64,000 bases of DNA from Pseudonocardia autotrophica (GCF_000717175.1 NZ_JNYD01000010.1:120661-184660), one strand, 5' to 3'. Counted from the stretch's first letter, positions 45,115 through 54,571 are shown. The notes: generated from the sequence alone by a model not told the origin. Translations and numbers: made by a program.

Positions 45115-46188
45115 TCAGCGTGCGAGGGAGCGCACGTTGCTCGGCCCGGCCGGATCGTGGTCCGCGGCGGCGTCGGTGTCGACGATCGCGCGCAGGATCA
45201 GGCCTCCCTGCAACTTGACGATCCGCGACGTCAGCGTCGCCAGGTAGCGGGCGCCCTCGCGGGGATCGAGCACGGTCCGGGGGCGGATGTCGAACGCGGC
45301 CTGCTTGACCTTGCCCGCGAGCTCGGCAGGGCTCGGCTGGTGCAGCCAGGCAGGCCCGGTCGGGCCCTGCGGGCCCTGGACGCCGGGCAGCCCGGCAGGC
45401 CCGGGCGGCCCCTGCTCACCCTGCGGCCCCTGGGGTCCGCGGACCCCGGGAACACCCTTGTCGCCGGCCTCGCCCTGTGGGCCCTGCAGCCCGCGCGGTC
45501 CCTTCTCGCCGGCCTCCCCGATCACGCCTCGCGGGCCCGGGGCGCCGGGCAGACCCCGCTCACCCTGGGGCCCCTGCTCTCCCGTCTCGCCCGGCAGGCC
45601 GACGGGTCCGGTCGGGCCCTGCTCGCCCTGCGGCCCGCGCGGACCCTGCTCTCCCTGCTCACCGGCGAGGCCGGTGGAACCCGGGAGGCCCCGTTCGCCC
45701 TGCGGGCCGGTCGGCCCCTCCGGGCCCTGCTCCCCGGGCTGTCCGACCGGACCCGGGAGGCCCTGCTCGCCCTGCGGGCCGGTCGGCCCCTGCGGGCCCT
45801 GCTCCCCGGGCTGTCCGACCGGACCCGGGAGGCCCTGCTCGCCCTGCTCACCGACGGGGCCCACGGGCCCCGTCGGCCCCTTCGGGCCGCGGTCGCCCGG
45901 CTCCCCGGGCGGGCCGGCCGGGCCCTGCGGACCCTTGTCCCCGCGCTCGCCGATCGGTCCGGCGGGGCCGGTCGCGCCCTTAGGTCGGCGGTCGCCCTCC
46001 TCGCGGCCGCGGCGGCTCACGCCCGTGCGGTCGCGGTCGGCCTCTCCGACGGGGACACCGACGGGCGTCACCGCGGGCTCGGTCGGCTCGGCGCTCACCG
46101 GCCGGGCCGCCTGCGGCCTGGTGGCCGCCGGCAGCGCGCGCTTCGGCTTCGCCGGGTTCGGCTTCGTGGTCGTCGGCTCCTGAGCCAT
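45115..46188 (-). CDS. Bacterial collagen-like protein with 70 uninterrupted Gly-X-Y triplets
   Basis: 357 residues. A Pro/Ala/Lys-rich N-terminal region (1-70) is followed by exactly 70 perfect Gly-X-Y triplets (residues 71-280), rich in GPQ, GEQ, GPT and GLP. A 77-residue C-terminal domain ([41 protein letters not shown]) follows. No signal peptide, Tat motif, LPXTG or membrane segment is visible, so export is unclear. Bacteria usually lack prolyl hydroxylase, so stability would come from charge pairs and the terminal domains. A 72-bp tandem duplication lies within the triplet region. Confidence 0.93.
   Translation of the reverse strand: MAQEPTTTKPNPAKPKRALPAATRPQAARPVSAEPTEPAVTPVGVPVGEADRDRTGVSRRGREEGDRRPKGATGPAGPIGERGDKGPQGPAGPPGEPGDRGPKGPTGPVGPVGEQGEQGLPGPVGQPGEQGPQGPTGPQGEQGLPGPVGQPGEQGPEGPTGPQGERGLPGSTGLAGEQGEQGPRGPQGEQGPTGPVGLPGETGEQGPQGERGLPGAPGPRGVIGEAGEKGPRGLQGPQGEAGDKGVPGVRGPQGPQGEQGPPGPAGLPGVQGPQGPTGPAWLHQPSPAELAGKVKQAAFDIRPRTVLDPREGARYLATLTSRIVKLQGGLILRAIVDTDAAADHDPAGPSNVRSLAR
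45721..45847. repeat. 72-bp tandem duplication in the collagen-like gene
   Basis: The sequence from 45721 recurs from 45793 with at least 55 identical bases, and the similarity continues upstream of both copies with few changes. It encodes a 24-residue block ([12 protein letters not shown]...) twice. The period is a whole number of triplets, so the reading frame is kept, consistent with slippage expansion. Confidence 0.85.
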
Positions 46189-46979
46189 GTTGCGTTTCCC
46201 CTCTCGACGGTGGTGCCGGCGCGGGTGGTGCGTCCGCGCCTTCCCCGTGGTCCCCGGGAGGCACCGGCCTGCTCGACGGTCCGGCCGGTACTCGGCCCAC
46301 GGGCCCGGACCTCGCGGCGCGAGGGCCGGACGGGTCCGGAGCTACCCCCGCGGTTTCGCGCCCACACCCCCTCCGCACACGTCCCGTCCGAGGGTCAGGA
46401 CGCACTGCTGCAACGGCCGCGCTGCGACGTGACCGTCCGTCGGGCACGGGTGCGCGAGACGGCGGAGGGCGGGCTCGGCCTATCGACCCCACCTGGACGT
46501 TTCGGCGTGAGACAGGTCATCCCCGGCTGGACACGCCCATGACTTGCGCCCCCGGTTCCGGTGAGCTCTCGGTGCCGCGCCGGGCCGTTGCCGAATCGGG
46601 GGTACCGCTGCGCCGCCTCGGCGACGCCCTGCCCGACGACTGGGCTGGGCGGGCGGAGACATGGCCGTTCGACCTCGCTCGGGTGGCGGCCGCGGTTCAG
46701 AGTGTGGGCGGCCCGGCCCGCTGGCCGAGACGCGGTGGAGCAATTTCGCGGGGAGCGATTGCGCTGCAGCGCGTTTCGGGCCAGCGTCGGGTTCGCGTCG
46801 GCCTCGGACCGATCCGGTCGCATCCGGCTCGAACGGCCCACGGACAACCGTCGGCCCCGACAGCGAGCCGGGTTCGGGCACAACCCACAGGTGCGGCGAA
46901 GCGGTGCCGACGCGGACGCCTGTCTGTCAACCCCAGTTGAGCGAGCCGCTCGGAACGATCACTCGGAGGGACATCAGGA
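46189..46979. other. 791-bp divergent intergenic region between collagen-like and phasin-like genes
   Basis: Open frames exist on both strands (for example 46539-46940), but they show no recognisable domain and no consistent third-position GC pattern, so I do not call a gene. The 46190-46400 part is pyrimidine-rich upstream of the collagen-like gene. GGAGG at about 46965 is the RBS of the phasin-like gene. The unusual length suggests long regulatory leaders or lost sequence. Confidence 0.5.
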
Positions 46980-47480
46980 ATGCCGACCTCGACCCAGTCT
47001 CACCCGCGGAACACCAACGCACACACCGATCCACAGGCGGAGAGCGCGACGACCTCGGAAGCCCGCGCGAGCGGCCCGCAGCAGGAGCGGCCGACCGGAC
47101 CGGAGCCGGGCCCGTCGGTCGACCGGACCGCCGCCGAGCTCGGCGAGCGCTGGCGGGAGATGGCCGTGCAGACCGGGACCGCGATGCAGGAGGCCGCGCG
47201 TCACAACCAGGACGCCGCCACTCGGGCAGCGCATGCGCTGCTCGAGCTGACCCTGCAGCTCAACCCACTCGCCCTGCTCGGTGGGGCCGCTCGCAGCGTG
47301 GGCACCATCGACGCCGGCCCGCCGTCCGGGGCCCGGACCGTGGTCGACGAGGGCTTCCGCATGGCCGAGGCCGCGCTGGCGACCCAACGTGGCTATGTCG
47401 ACCAGCTGATCACCGCGCAGCGGCGGATCAGTGCGCAAATGGTGACCGCCGGCGAGAGCCTCGCCGCACGGGCAGGATAG
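46980..47480 (+). CDS. Phasin-like alpha-helical protein
   Basis: 166 residues. A polar, low-complexity N-terminus (about 1-50) precedes an almost continuous amphipathic helix region (ELGERWREMAVQTGTAMQEAA, ALLELTLQLNPLALLG, FRMAEAALATQRGYVDQLIT). This layout resembles phasins, which coat polyhydroxyalkanoate granules, but no PHA genes are in the window. It is divergent from the collagen-like gene. The function remains a guess from architecture. Confidence 0.6.
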   Translation: MPTSTQSHPRNTNAHTDPQAESATTSEARASGPQQERPTGPEPGPSVDRTAAELGERWREMAVQTGTAMQEAARHNQDAATRAAHALLELTLQLNPLALLGGAARSVGTIDAGPPSGARTVVDEGFRMAEAALATQRGYVDQLITAQRRISAQMVTAGESLAARAG

Positions 47481-47489
47481 GAGACGCCA

Positions 47490-47525
47490 GGGGGCGGCGG
47501 CCGGTTCTCGCCGGTCGCCGCCCCC
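47490..47525. terminator. Terminator hairpin between convergent genes
   Basis: Fifteen-base arms at 47490-47504 and 47511-47525 pair throughout (one G-U) around a 6-base loop. It fills the 75-bp gap between the phasin-like and alpha/beta-hydrolase 3' ends. Confidence 0.85.
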
Positions 47526-47555
47526 TCGCCCGCTCGTCCGTTTCGACCAGGCGTG

Positions 47556-48380
47556 TCAGGCCCTGGTCGGGTGTCGCTTGAGGAAGTCCGCGAGCGCTGC
47601 GGCCGCCGCAGAAGGCTGTTCCATCTGCAGGAAATGGGTGGCGCCGTCCAGCACGACGTCCTCCATGCGGAAGAGCCACGACCGCAGCAGGTCCCGCCCC
47701 TCCCGGATCACGGGCAGCGACCGGGACCCGATCACGTACAGCACCGGTTGTCGAACGGTCGCGGTCTGTTCGGCGGTCAACTCCCACGTCCCCAGCGAGG
47801 CCAGATCCGACTCGAACAGCGTGGCCGCGTCCTTCTCGGCCTGTTCGACGCCGCCCGGGACGGTGCGCTCGACGTTGCGTCGCCAGCTCGAGTCGCTCAC
47901 GGCGGTCATGAAGGCGTCGACCGCCCCCACGCGGTCGCCGCGCTCGTACATCTGGAAGACCGGCGCGACCTGCTCGAAGAAGATCGGACCGCTCGGGACG
48001 GCCAGAAGGGCCGGTTCGAACAGCGCGAGCGTCGTCACGACCTCGGGTGCATCGACCGCGAGCTGTAGCGCAACCGCGCCGCCGTAGGACTGTCCGACCA
48101 CGTGGGCCCGCTGCACTCCCAGCTCACCGAGCAACGCTCGGCAGTCACTCGCGTGCTCGGCGACGGCCACGGGGCCCTGCACCGGACTGCTCGCCCCGTA
48201 CCCTCGCCGCCGGTACCGGACGGTGCGGTAGTGGCCGCGCACGACCGGGTCGAGCGCCACGGGCAGGAAGGAGTCCGCCATGCCGCCCCCGTGGATGAAC
48301 ACGATGGTCTCGCCCGAGCCCTCGACGGCCACCTCCAGTTCGGCGCCGTTCACGGATACGCGGTCCATCGCTGGACTCAT
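47556..48380 (-). CDS. Alpha/beta hydrolase
   Basis: 274 residues. The oxyanion segment is FIHGGGMADS, the nucleophile elbow VVGQSYGGAV (GxSxG), and the catalytic His lies in GATHFLQMEQP near the C-terminus. ATG 48380 is preceded by GAGGAGG, which is better than TTG 48401. It follows the FAD oxidoreductase gene by 51 bases in the same direction and may be cotranscribed. Substrate unknown. Confidence 0.9.
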   Translation of the reverse strand: MSPAMDRVSVNGAELEVAVEGSGETIVFIHGGGMADSFLPVALDPVVRGHYRTVRYRRRGYGASSPVQGPVAVAEHASDCRALLGELGVQRAHVVGQSYGGAVALQLAVDAPEVVTTLALFEPALLAVPSGPIFFEQVAPVFQMYERGDRVGAVDAFMTAVSDSSWRRNVERTVPGGVEQAEKDAATLFESDLASLGTWELTAEQTATVRQPVLYVIGSRSLPVIREGRDLLRSWLFRMEDVVLDGATHFLQMEQPSAAAAALADFLKRHPTRA

Positions 48381-48431
48381 GATGACCTCCTCGCCGATCA
48401 ATGCACAGCGGGCATCCGCCCCGAGTGGGCG

Positions 48432-49805
48432 TCAGCCCGCCGGAGCGATGTTCTGGTTGAGGTGGAACAGGTTGTCCGGGTCGTACGTGGCCTTGATCGC
48501 GCGCAACCGGTCGTAGGTGCTGCCGTAATTCTCCGGCGCGCGCTCGGCATCGTCGGCGGACATGAAGTTCACGTATCCACCCTGTGTGCCCGAGTAGGGC
48601 TGGACCGCGTCGTAGTACTCGCGCGGCCAGCGGCTGTTGACCTCGTCGTCGGCGGGATCGGGCCAGGCCGCCAGGATGACCATGGCGTACCGGGCGTCGC
48701 GGTGGCCGAACGCCGTCTCCTCCGGGCCGACCCGGGAGACCGCACCGTTGAGCGGGTAGAGGTGCATCGTCGAGGAGACGGTCGGCACGCCGCGGCCCTG
48801 TTCGACGTGGGCGGTGATGGCGTCGTCCGGCAGGTCCTGAACGTAGTTGGCCTTCCAGTACTGCCGGATGCCCTTCGGGAACAGCCCGTCGAAGGCCGAG
48901 TTGAGCGCGGGATACGGCATCGGTCCGACGAGTTCGGCCTTGACCTCGGCGACGTCGCGGAACGGCTTGATCGCCTGCTCGCCCTGCTCCGGTCGACCGC
49001 TCCAACACGTGACCATGACGCAGAACAGGTCCCCGTGGCGCTCCTCCGGGATGAACGGCAGCGGCGGGGCGATCTGCCAGCCGAAGAACGCGCCGAGCTG
49101 CTCGGGAGCCTCCCGGATGTACTCGTCGTACACCCGCATGATCGCCGGCGCGTCCGCCACCTCGTAGAACAGGGGACCGCCGTAGATCGTGTCGACGTCG
49201 TGCAGGGCGAACTCGAGGGAGGTGGCGACCCCGAAGTTCCCGCTGCCGCCGCGCAGCGCCCAGAACAGGTCCTCGTTCTCGTACTCGTTCGCGGTGAGCA
49301 GGCGGCCGTCGGCGGTGACGACCTCCGCGCCGACCAGGTTGTCGCACGACAGGCCGCAGCCGCGCGCGAGGTAGCCGATGCCGCCGCCGAGTGTCAGGCC
49401 GCTGACCCCCGTGGTCGAGATGATCCCGCCCGTGGTGGCGAGGCCGTAGGCGTGGGTGGCGTGGTTGAAGTCGCCCCAGGTGGCGCCGCCGCCCACCCGG
49501 GCGGTCTTCCTGGTCCGGTCGACGAACACGTTGTCGATCAGCCCCAGGTCGAGGACGACCCCGCCGTCGCAGGTGCCGAACCCGGGGCCGCTGTGGCCGC
49601 CACCGCGGACCGCGAGGTCGACGCCGGCCTCGCGGGCGTAGTTCACGGCGGCGACGGCGTCCGCGGCCGCGGACGCCCGCACGATGAGTGCGGGCCGGCG
49701 GTCGTGCATGCCGTTGTGGACCGCGCGGAGCTCGTCGTAGCCGTCGTCGCCCGGCTCGACGACGGGGCCGCGTACCTGCTCGCGCAGCTCGGCGATCGTG
49801 GTCAT
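48432..49805 (-). CDS. FAD-linked (berberine-bridge-type) oxidoreductase, bicovalent type
   Basis: 457 residues. It has the histidine of VRGGGHSGPGFG and the cysteine of CGLSCDNLVG, the pair that gives 6-S-cysteinyl/8-alpha-histidyl bicovalent FAD in this family, plus GVSGLTLGGGIGYLAR and RGGSGNFGVATSLEF, ending YDPDNLFHLNQNIAP. ATG 49805 has GAAGGAGGGG upstream. It is a paralogue of the 39583 gene, which lacks the cysteine. Likely substrates are sugars, oligosaccharides or secondary metabolites. Confidence 0.91.
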   Translation of the reverse strand: MTTIAELREQVRGPVVEPGDDGYDELRAVHNGMHDRRPALIVRASAAADAVAAVNYAREAGVDLAVRGGGHSGPGFGTCDGGVVLDLGLIDNVFVDRTRKTARVGGGATWGDFNHATHAYGLATTGGIISTTGVSGLTLGGGIGYLARGCGLSCDNLVGAEVVTADGRLLTANEYENEDLFWALRGGSGNFGVATSLEFALHDVDTIYGGPLFYEVADAPAIMRVYDEYIREAPEQLGAFFGWQIAPPLPFIPEERHGDLFCVMVTCWSGRPEQGEQAIKPFRDVAEVKAELVGPMPYPALNSAFDGLFPKGIRQYWKANYVQDLPDDAITAHVEQGRGVPTVSSTMHLYPLNGAVSRVGPEETAFGHRDARYAMVILAAWPDPADDEVNSRWPREYYDAVQPYSGTQGGYVNFMSADDAERAPENYGSTYDRLRAIKATYDPDNLFHLNQNIAPAG

Positions 49806-49868
49806 GTCCCCTCCTTCGCTGGTGGCGGAGGCGACTGTCCCGGATGGCCGTTCCGGGAGCGTTCCCGA

Positions 49869-52800
49869 TCAGCCGTCACCTAGGGCCGACAGCGTCGCGA
49901 GCGCGCGGTCGCGCAGCCACGGCGACTTCATCTCGACCGCCGTCCGGACCGCTCGCTCGGCCACGTCGACCGCACCGCCCCGCTCGTGGGAGGACGCGAG
50001 CAGTTCCGCGTCGATGCGCAGGAGCTCGGCCAGCAGGTAGCGCTGGCCGGTGCCGCCGGTCAGGGCGAGTGCCTCCGCCACGATCGCCCGGCCGGTGGCC
50101 GGGTCGGCGCACCGGTGGTGGCCGCGGGCCAGCAGGCTGAGCCCGAACGTCAGGTGCAGCGGCTGATCACCGCGCATGCGGTCGGTGGCCCTGCGCATCG
50201 TGGCGAGGCCGCGGTGGTCACCGCCGAGGAGGTCGGACCAGCCGATCAACAACTCGGCGACCACGGCGAAGTAGCCGATGTGCATCGTCGAGGTCACGTC
50301 GTCCAGGGCCGCCACCGCCTCGCCGAGGTCGTGGCCGAGGGGCTCGAGGGCGGCCAGGACCGCCTGGAAGGCACGGACGTAGCCGGTGGTCATCGGGTGC
50401 TCGAGTTCGGCCGCCACCCGCAGCGCGTCCCGCATCGACCGGTCGGCCCGCGCCGTGTCGCCGCGGAAGAGCTGGGTGAGCGCGAGCCGGGACAGGCACA
50501 CAGCCAGGGGATCCTGCGCGTAACGCGCAATGTGCTCCGGGGCGTCCTCGCGGCGGTACCGGGCGATCGCCTCGCCGAGGTGTCGCTCGGCCGCGGCGAA
50601 CTCACCGCGCCAGAAACGCGTCACGCCGAGGACGTAGTCGCCCTCGACGCGGGCGGTGCGATCGACCTGCCCCGCGGCGATCAGTGCGTGGCCGTTCTCC
50701 TCGGCCCGGTCGAACCGGCAACGGGCTATGGCGTGGAGTGCGAGGCCGCGCAGCAGCGACGGATCGGGACCGCGGCCCAGCCTGCGGTGCAGCGTGAGCG
50801 CGCGCTCGTGGCAGGGCCGGACCTCCGCCGCCCCGTACCCCAGCCGCGCGACCAGCGGTGCGCCCATCGCGGTGAGCAGCCGCAGCTCGATCTCGTCGCG
50901 GGCCGCACTCCGCGGCGAGTCGTCCAGCAGCCGCAGCGCCCGTCGGAGCAGCGCGATGCAGGAGTCGAGGGCGAAAACCCGGTAGGCGTGCCGGGCCGCG
51001 CGTTCGTAGGCCTCGACGGCGCGGGATCCCAGACCTGCGCCGACGAAGTGGAGCGCGAGGCGCGCGCCGACCGGGCCGAGATCCGCCGCGTGCTGCGTCT
51101 CGAGGGCCTCGGCGACCCAGCGGTGCAGCTTGCGCCGGCGTGCCGGGCTGATCGAGTCCAGCGTCACGTCGCGCAGCCGGTCGTGGCTGAAGTCGTAGGC
51201 GGTGCCCCGGACGCGGACGATGTGCCGTCGCCACAGCTCGTCGAGATCGTCGGTCAGGTCGTCCTCGCTGCGGCCGGCCGCTGCGGCCAGCGTGGGCACC
51301 GTGAACTCGCGACCGATCGTCGCCGCCACCTCCGCGAGCCTCCGGGCCTCCGGCGTGAGACGGTCGAGGCGGGCGCTGATCACGGCACGCACGGTGGGGG
51401 TCATCCTGACCGACCCGGGTGCGCACGTGCCGAACCCGGCCCGCACCGCCTCGCTGATGAAGAGCGGGTTGCCCTCGGTCTCCTCGTGAAGCCGGGCTGC
51501 CGCCTCGCTGGGCATCTCCCGCTGCCCGACGAGGGTGGCCATCTCCGCGGTCGCCTGCTCGTCGAGCGGTCCGAGGGGGATCACCGACAGTGCGCCTGCC
51601 CGGGCGAGACGGCCGCGCAGCGTCGTGACGGGGTGCGCGTCGTCCACCTCGTCGTCCCGGAGCGTGCCGGTCACGAGCACCGGAGCCGACGGAGCGCTCT
51701 GGACCAGGTAGCCGCACAGGTCGAGCGTGTCGGCGTCGCACCACTGGAGGTCGTCGACGACCAGCAGCAGCGGACGGCGCACGGCCAGGAGACCGCGGAC
51801 GACGGCGTCGAGGAGATGCCGGCGCCCGCTGACCTCGGCGGACGGCAGAAGGTCCGGGAGGTCGGGGCGCTCGGCGCGGAGCTCGGGCAGCAGGCGGGCG
51901 AGCTCGACCAGGCAGGCGTCGTCGAGGGTGTGCAGGCGTGTCGACACGGGCCCGGAGCGCAGCCAGTCGATCACCGGGCCCCACGGCGGCCGGCCCCCGG
52001 CCTCGTACGCGCGACCGTAGGCCACGGCGTGGCCGTCGACGGCCGCGTGCCGGGCCAGTTCCTCGGCGAGACGGGTCTTCCCGATGCCCGCCTCGCCCGT
52101 CACGCAGAGCAGCCGTACGCGGCCCTGCCCGGCCTGCTCCCACGCGGTGAGCGCCGCCTGCCACTCGGCCCGCCGTCCGACGAACGCGGGCCCCGGGGAC
52201 GGGGACCGCAGCTCCTCGACCAAGGCGGTGGTCGCAGGCTCGGGCCGGACACCGAGCTCTCGCTCCAGACCGTCCCGGAGACGCTCGTACGTCCGCAGCG
52301 CCTCGCTCCGCTCGCCCTGCCGGGCGTGTGCCCGCATCAGGAGCCGGCCGGCCGGCTCGTGGAGGGGGTCGAGCCGCAGCAGACGCCGGGTGTGCCTGAT
52401 GACGTCGTCGTCGCACCGTCCGGCCTCGGCCGCCGACGCCAGGCCGGCGAGCGCCTCGACAGCACGGCGACGCAGCCGCTCGCGCTCCTCGACGACCCAG
52501 TCGTCGTCGAGCCCCGGCAGGAGATCTCCCCCGTAGCTGTCGGCCGCCTCGGCGAGGTCGCCGCGGGCCACGGCGTCGCTGAACGCAGCCACATCGATCC
52601 AGGTCGACGGTCCGGCGCACCAGCGGACCGCGCCGTCCCGGGCGTCGACGAGCGCCGGCACCCCGGGAGCCGAGTGGCGGAGGTCGTGAAGGAGCTTGCG
52701 GAGGTTCGTCCGTGCCTGGGACGCGCTCGAGTCCGGCCACAGCTCGGCGGCGAGGCGGTCCCGGGACACGCCGGAGCCGTGGGCGAGGGCCACCCGCGCG

Positions 52801-52937
52801 ATCAGCCGCTGCATCCGGGGGCTGATGAGCGCGGTGGCGCTCTCCCCGTGCACGCTCGCGCTGACCTCGCCGAGCAGCCGGATCACCACCGACGGGCTAC
52901 CGGCCGCGGGGCGAAACCGGACGACCGTCGTGTCCAC
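49869..52937 (-). CDS. Large SARP/BTAD-AAA ATPase transcriptional regulator
   Basis: 1022 residues from GTG 52937 (GAGGAG upstream; TTG 53012 would add 25). Domain order: OmpR-type winged helix (about 15-90; LISPRMQRLIARVAL...SRDRLAAELWPDSS), bacterial transcriptional activator domain (about 95-245), AAA/STAND ATPase with Walker A GEAGIGKTRLAEEL and Walker B LLLVVDDLQWCD, then a long TPR-like helical C-terminus. There is no C-terminal LuxR helix-turn-helix. Such regulators often control a neighbouring accessory or biosynthetic gene; the FAD oxidoreductase/hydrolase pair just downstream is the nearest candidate. Confidence 0.9.
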   Translation of the reverse strand: MDTTVVRFRPAAGSPSVVIRLLGEVSASVHGESATALISPRMQRLIARVALAHGSGVSRDRLAAELWPDSSASQARTNLRKLLHDLRHSAPGVPALVDARDGAVRWCAGPSTWIDVAAFSDAVARGDLAEAADSYGGDLLPGLDDDWVVEERERLRRRAVEALAGLASAAEAGRCDDDVIRHTRRLLRLDPLHEPAGRLLMRAHARQGERSEALRTYERLRDGLERELGVRPEPATTALVEELRSPSPGPAFVGRRAEWQAALTAWEQAGQGRVRLLCVTGEAGIGKTRLAEELARHAAVDGHAVAYGRAYEAGGRPPWGPVIDWLRSGPVSTRLHTLDDACLVELARLLPELRAERPDLPDLLPSAEVSGRRHLLDAVVRGLLAVRRPLLLVVDDLQWCDADTLDLCGYLVQSAPSAPVLVTGTLRDDEVDDAHPVTTLRGRLARAGALSVIPLGPLDEQATAEMATLVGQREMPSEAAARLHEETEGNPLFISEAVRAGFGTCAPGSVRMTPTVRAVISARLDRLTPEARRLAEVAATIGREFTVPTLAAAAGRSEDDLTDDLDELWRRHIVRVRGTAYDFSHDRLRDVTLDSISPARRRKLHRWVAEALETQHAADLGPVGARLALHFVGAGLGSRAVEAYERAARHAYRVFALDSCIALLRRALRLLDDSPRSAARDEIELRLLTAMGAPLVARLGYGAAEVRPCHERALTLHRRLGRGPDPSLLRGLALHAIARCRFDRAEENGHALIAAGQVDRTARVEGDYVLGVTRFWRGEFAAAERHLGEAIARYRREDAPEHIARYAQDPLAVCLSRLALTQLFRGDTARADRSMRDALRVAAELEHPMTTGYVRAFQAVLAALEPLGHDLGEAVAALDDVTSTMHIGYFAVVAELLIGWSDLLGGDHRGLATMRRATDRMRGDQPLHLTFGLSLLARGHHRCADPATGRAIVAEALALTGGTGQRYLLAELLRIDAELLASSHERGGAVDVAERAVRTAVEMKSPWLRDRALATLSALGDG

Positions 52938-53044
52938 GCTCTCCTCGCCGCGGTGAGCCACACCGAGAGTGGACTGCCGGGCCCGGACCGAGCACAGGTC
53001 CGTTCGGCCCAACTACGCGGGCGCAGCGTCGACGCGCTGATGCC

Positions 53045-53713
53045 TCAGACCGATCCGGTCGAGGACGAGCAGCGTCCGAGCAGCGCGGCTTCGAGCCGGT
53101 CGTGGACCTCGGGTGCACCGTCGCCGTGGAGCTCGGTGAGTGCGGCCGTGCGCCCGGCGAACGTCGTGAGGAGCGCTGAGGCGGTCGCACGCACCTCGGG
53201 ACCGGTGCCGATGGCCCAGTCGGTGTCGGTCGCGGTGTAGGTCAGGCCGTCGAGCAGGCCGGCGGGCACCAGCCCGCGCGCACGGGGGCCGGTGAGCTGG
53301 TCCAGGACGATCGTCGCGGCCGCCGCGCTCGGGCCGTGGGGCAGGCCGAGTGGCCGGTAGATGTCCTCGGCGTGGATCACCAGGTGCGACAGCGGGGCTT
53401 CGGGCGGGGCCCCAGGCACGCGGAAGGCCCGCCGTGGAGTGGTGTGCAGGGCCGCGGTCACCTCGCCGCGGGAGCGGGCGTCGCCGGTGGCCCACCGGTC
53501 GGCGAGACGGTCGAAGTCGAAGCGAGCCGCGGCCATCCCGAGCAGGAAGCGTGGCACCGAGAGCTCGTAGGGCATGAGCAGGTGGACCGCCACGTCCCGG
53601 GTCCGCCAGCCCGCGCACAGGCTCGGTGCGCACCACTGCGCGTCGTCGAGGGCGTCGAGCGCTGCGACCAGTTGCGCGGTCTCGCGGTCGAGGAGCGACT
53701 GAATGTCGGACAC
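53045..53713 (-). CDS. Maleylpyruvate-isomerase/mycothiol-dependent (DinB-like) family protein
   Basis: 222 residues. The N-terminal DinB/MDMPI-type helical domain has LCAGWRTRDVAVHLLMP with its metal-ligand-type histidine and HLVIHAEDIYRPLG. The C-terminal region carries WAIGTGPEVRATASALL, typical of mycothiol-dependent isomerase-like proteins. It lies 13 bases after the ArsR-SRPBCC gene and is clearly cotranscribed with it. Substrate unknown. Confidence 0.83.
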   Translation of the reverse strand: MSDIQSLLDRETAQLVAALDALDDAQWCAPSLCAGWRTRDVAVHLLMPYELSVPRFLLGMAAARFDFDRLADRWATGDARSRGEVTAALHTTPRRAFRVPGAPPEAPLSHLVIHAEDIYRPLGLPHGPSAAAATIVLDQLTGPRARGLVPAGLLDGLTYTATDTDWAIGTGPEVRATASALLTTFAGRTAALTELHGDGAPEVHDRLEAALLGRCSSSTGSV

Positions 53714-53726
53714 GGGTCCTCCACGG

Positions 53727-54542
53727 TCAGAAGGCGGACGACAGCGGGCTGCCGGTCTCCAGGACGGACTTGAGGTCGGAGAGCACGAACGGCCAGCCGC
53801 CGCCGGACCGCACGTCGTCGCCGGCGACGAGGTGGGCGTGCACGGGGGCGTCGTCGAGCTGATGGACGACGGTCAGCCGGGTCACGTCGGCGCCGATCGG
53901 CTCGAGCTCCCAGGTGACGCGGGTGGGCGGCTCCGCCACGGCAGCGGGGTCGAAGAGCAGCCGGTAGGTCTGCACCAGGCGGCGTGGCGGGTCGGCTTCG
54001 AGCACCTCGCCGTCGACGACGACCTCGGCCACGCCCATGCCGCGCAGCCGCTCGTTGGCCCTGCCCCGGAACGCACCCCCGGGACGCAGGTCGAACTCCA
54101 TCGGCCCGTAGCCGTAGCGGGCCGACCACTCCGGGGAGGTGATCGCTTCCCAGACGGCCTCCGGGGTGGCCTTGATGTGCACGCGGAACACCTGGGTGAC
54201 CGCGGTGGGGGCAGAGGGGGACATGTCGCCGCCTTCCAGTCGGGTCTTGAGCTCGGCGAGCAGCGACACCCGCCGCTCGGTGTACTTGTCGATCCACCGG
54301 TCGTGGATCAGCCGTACCGGCACGGGGTTGAGGAAATGCAGCTTCTCCCGCCCGGAGCGGCGGGTGACGACCAGCTCCGCCTCCTCGAGCACACGCAGGT
54401 GCTTCATGACGCCGAACCGGGTCATCTCCAGCTGCGTCTCCAGCTCGCTCAGGGTCTGGCCGTCACGCGCCAGCAGCCGGTCGAGCAGCAGTCGACGGGA
54501 CGGATCGGCCAACGCCTTGAACACGCGGTCGTCCGGCTCCAT
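53727..54542 (-). CDS. ArsR-type regulator fused to an SRPBCC (AHSA1) domain
   Basis: 271 residues from ATG 54542; ATG 54563 would overlap the operator. Residues ~1-95 are an ArsR winged helix (KALADPSRRLLLDRLL, QLEMTRFGVMKHLRVLEEAELV). Residues ~115-265 are an AHSA1/START-type ligand domain (VFRVHIKATPEAVWEAITSPEW, GGAFRGRANERL). This fusion is common in actinomycetes as a regulator with a small-molecule pocket. It is first in the operon with the MDMPI-family gene. Confidence 0.9.
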   Translation of the reverse strand: MEPDDRVFKALADPSRRLLLDRLLARDGQTLSELETQLEMTRFGVMKHLRVLEEAELVVTRRSGREKLHFLNPVPVRLIHDRWIDKYTERRVSLLAELKTRLEGGDMSPSAPTAVTQVFRVHIKATPEAVWEAITSPEWSARYGYGPMEFDLRPGGAFRGRANERLRGMGVAEVVVDGEVLEADPPRRLVQTYRLLFDPAAVAEPPTRVTWELEPIGADVTRLTVVHQLDDAPVHAHLVAGDDVRSGGGWPFVLSDLKSVLETGSPLSSAF

Positions 54543-54555
54543 GCGCGAATGATAG

Positions 54556-54571
54556 GTGACCATTCGGTCAC
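54556..54571. promoter_or_regulatory. Inverted repeat upstream of the ArsR-SRPBCC gene, probable autoregulatory operator
   Basis: Perfect arms GTGACC (54556-54561) and GGTCAC (54566-54571) with a 4-base spacer, 14 to 29 bases ahead of the chosen ATG. ArsR-type repressors commonly bind such sites over their own promoters. Confidence 0.65.

Noticed and set aside
46395..46940. Candidate genes on either strand between the collagen-like and phasin-like genes
   Set aside because: No domain, no convincing RBS, and overlapping frames on both strands of similar length.
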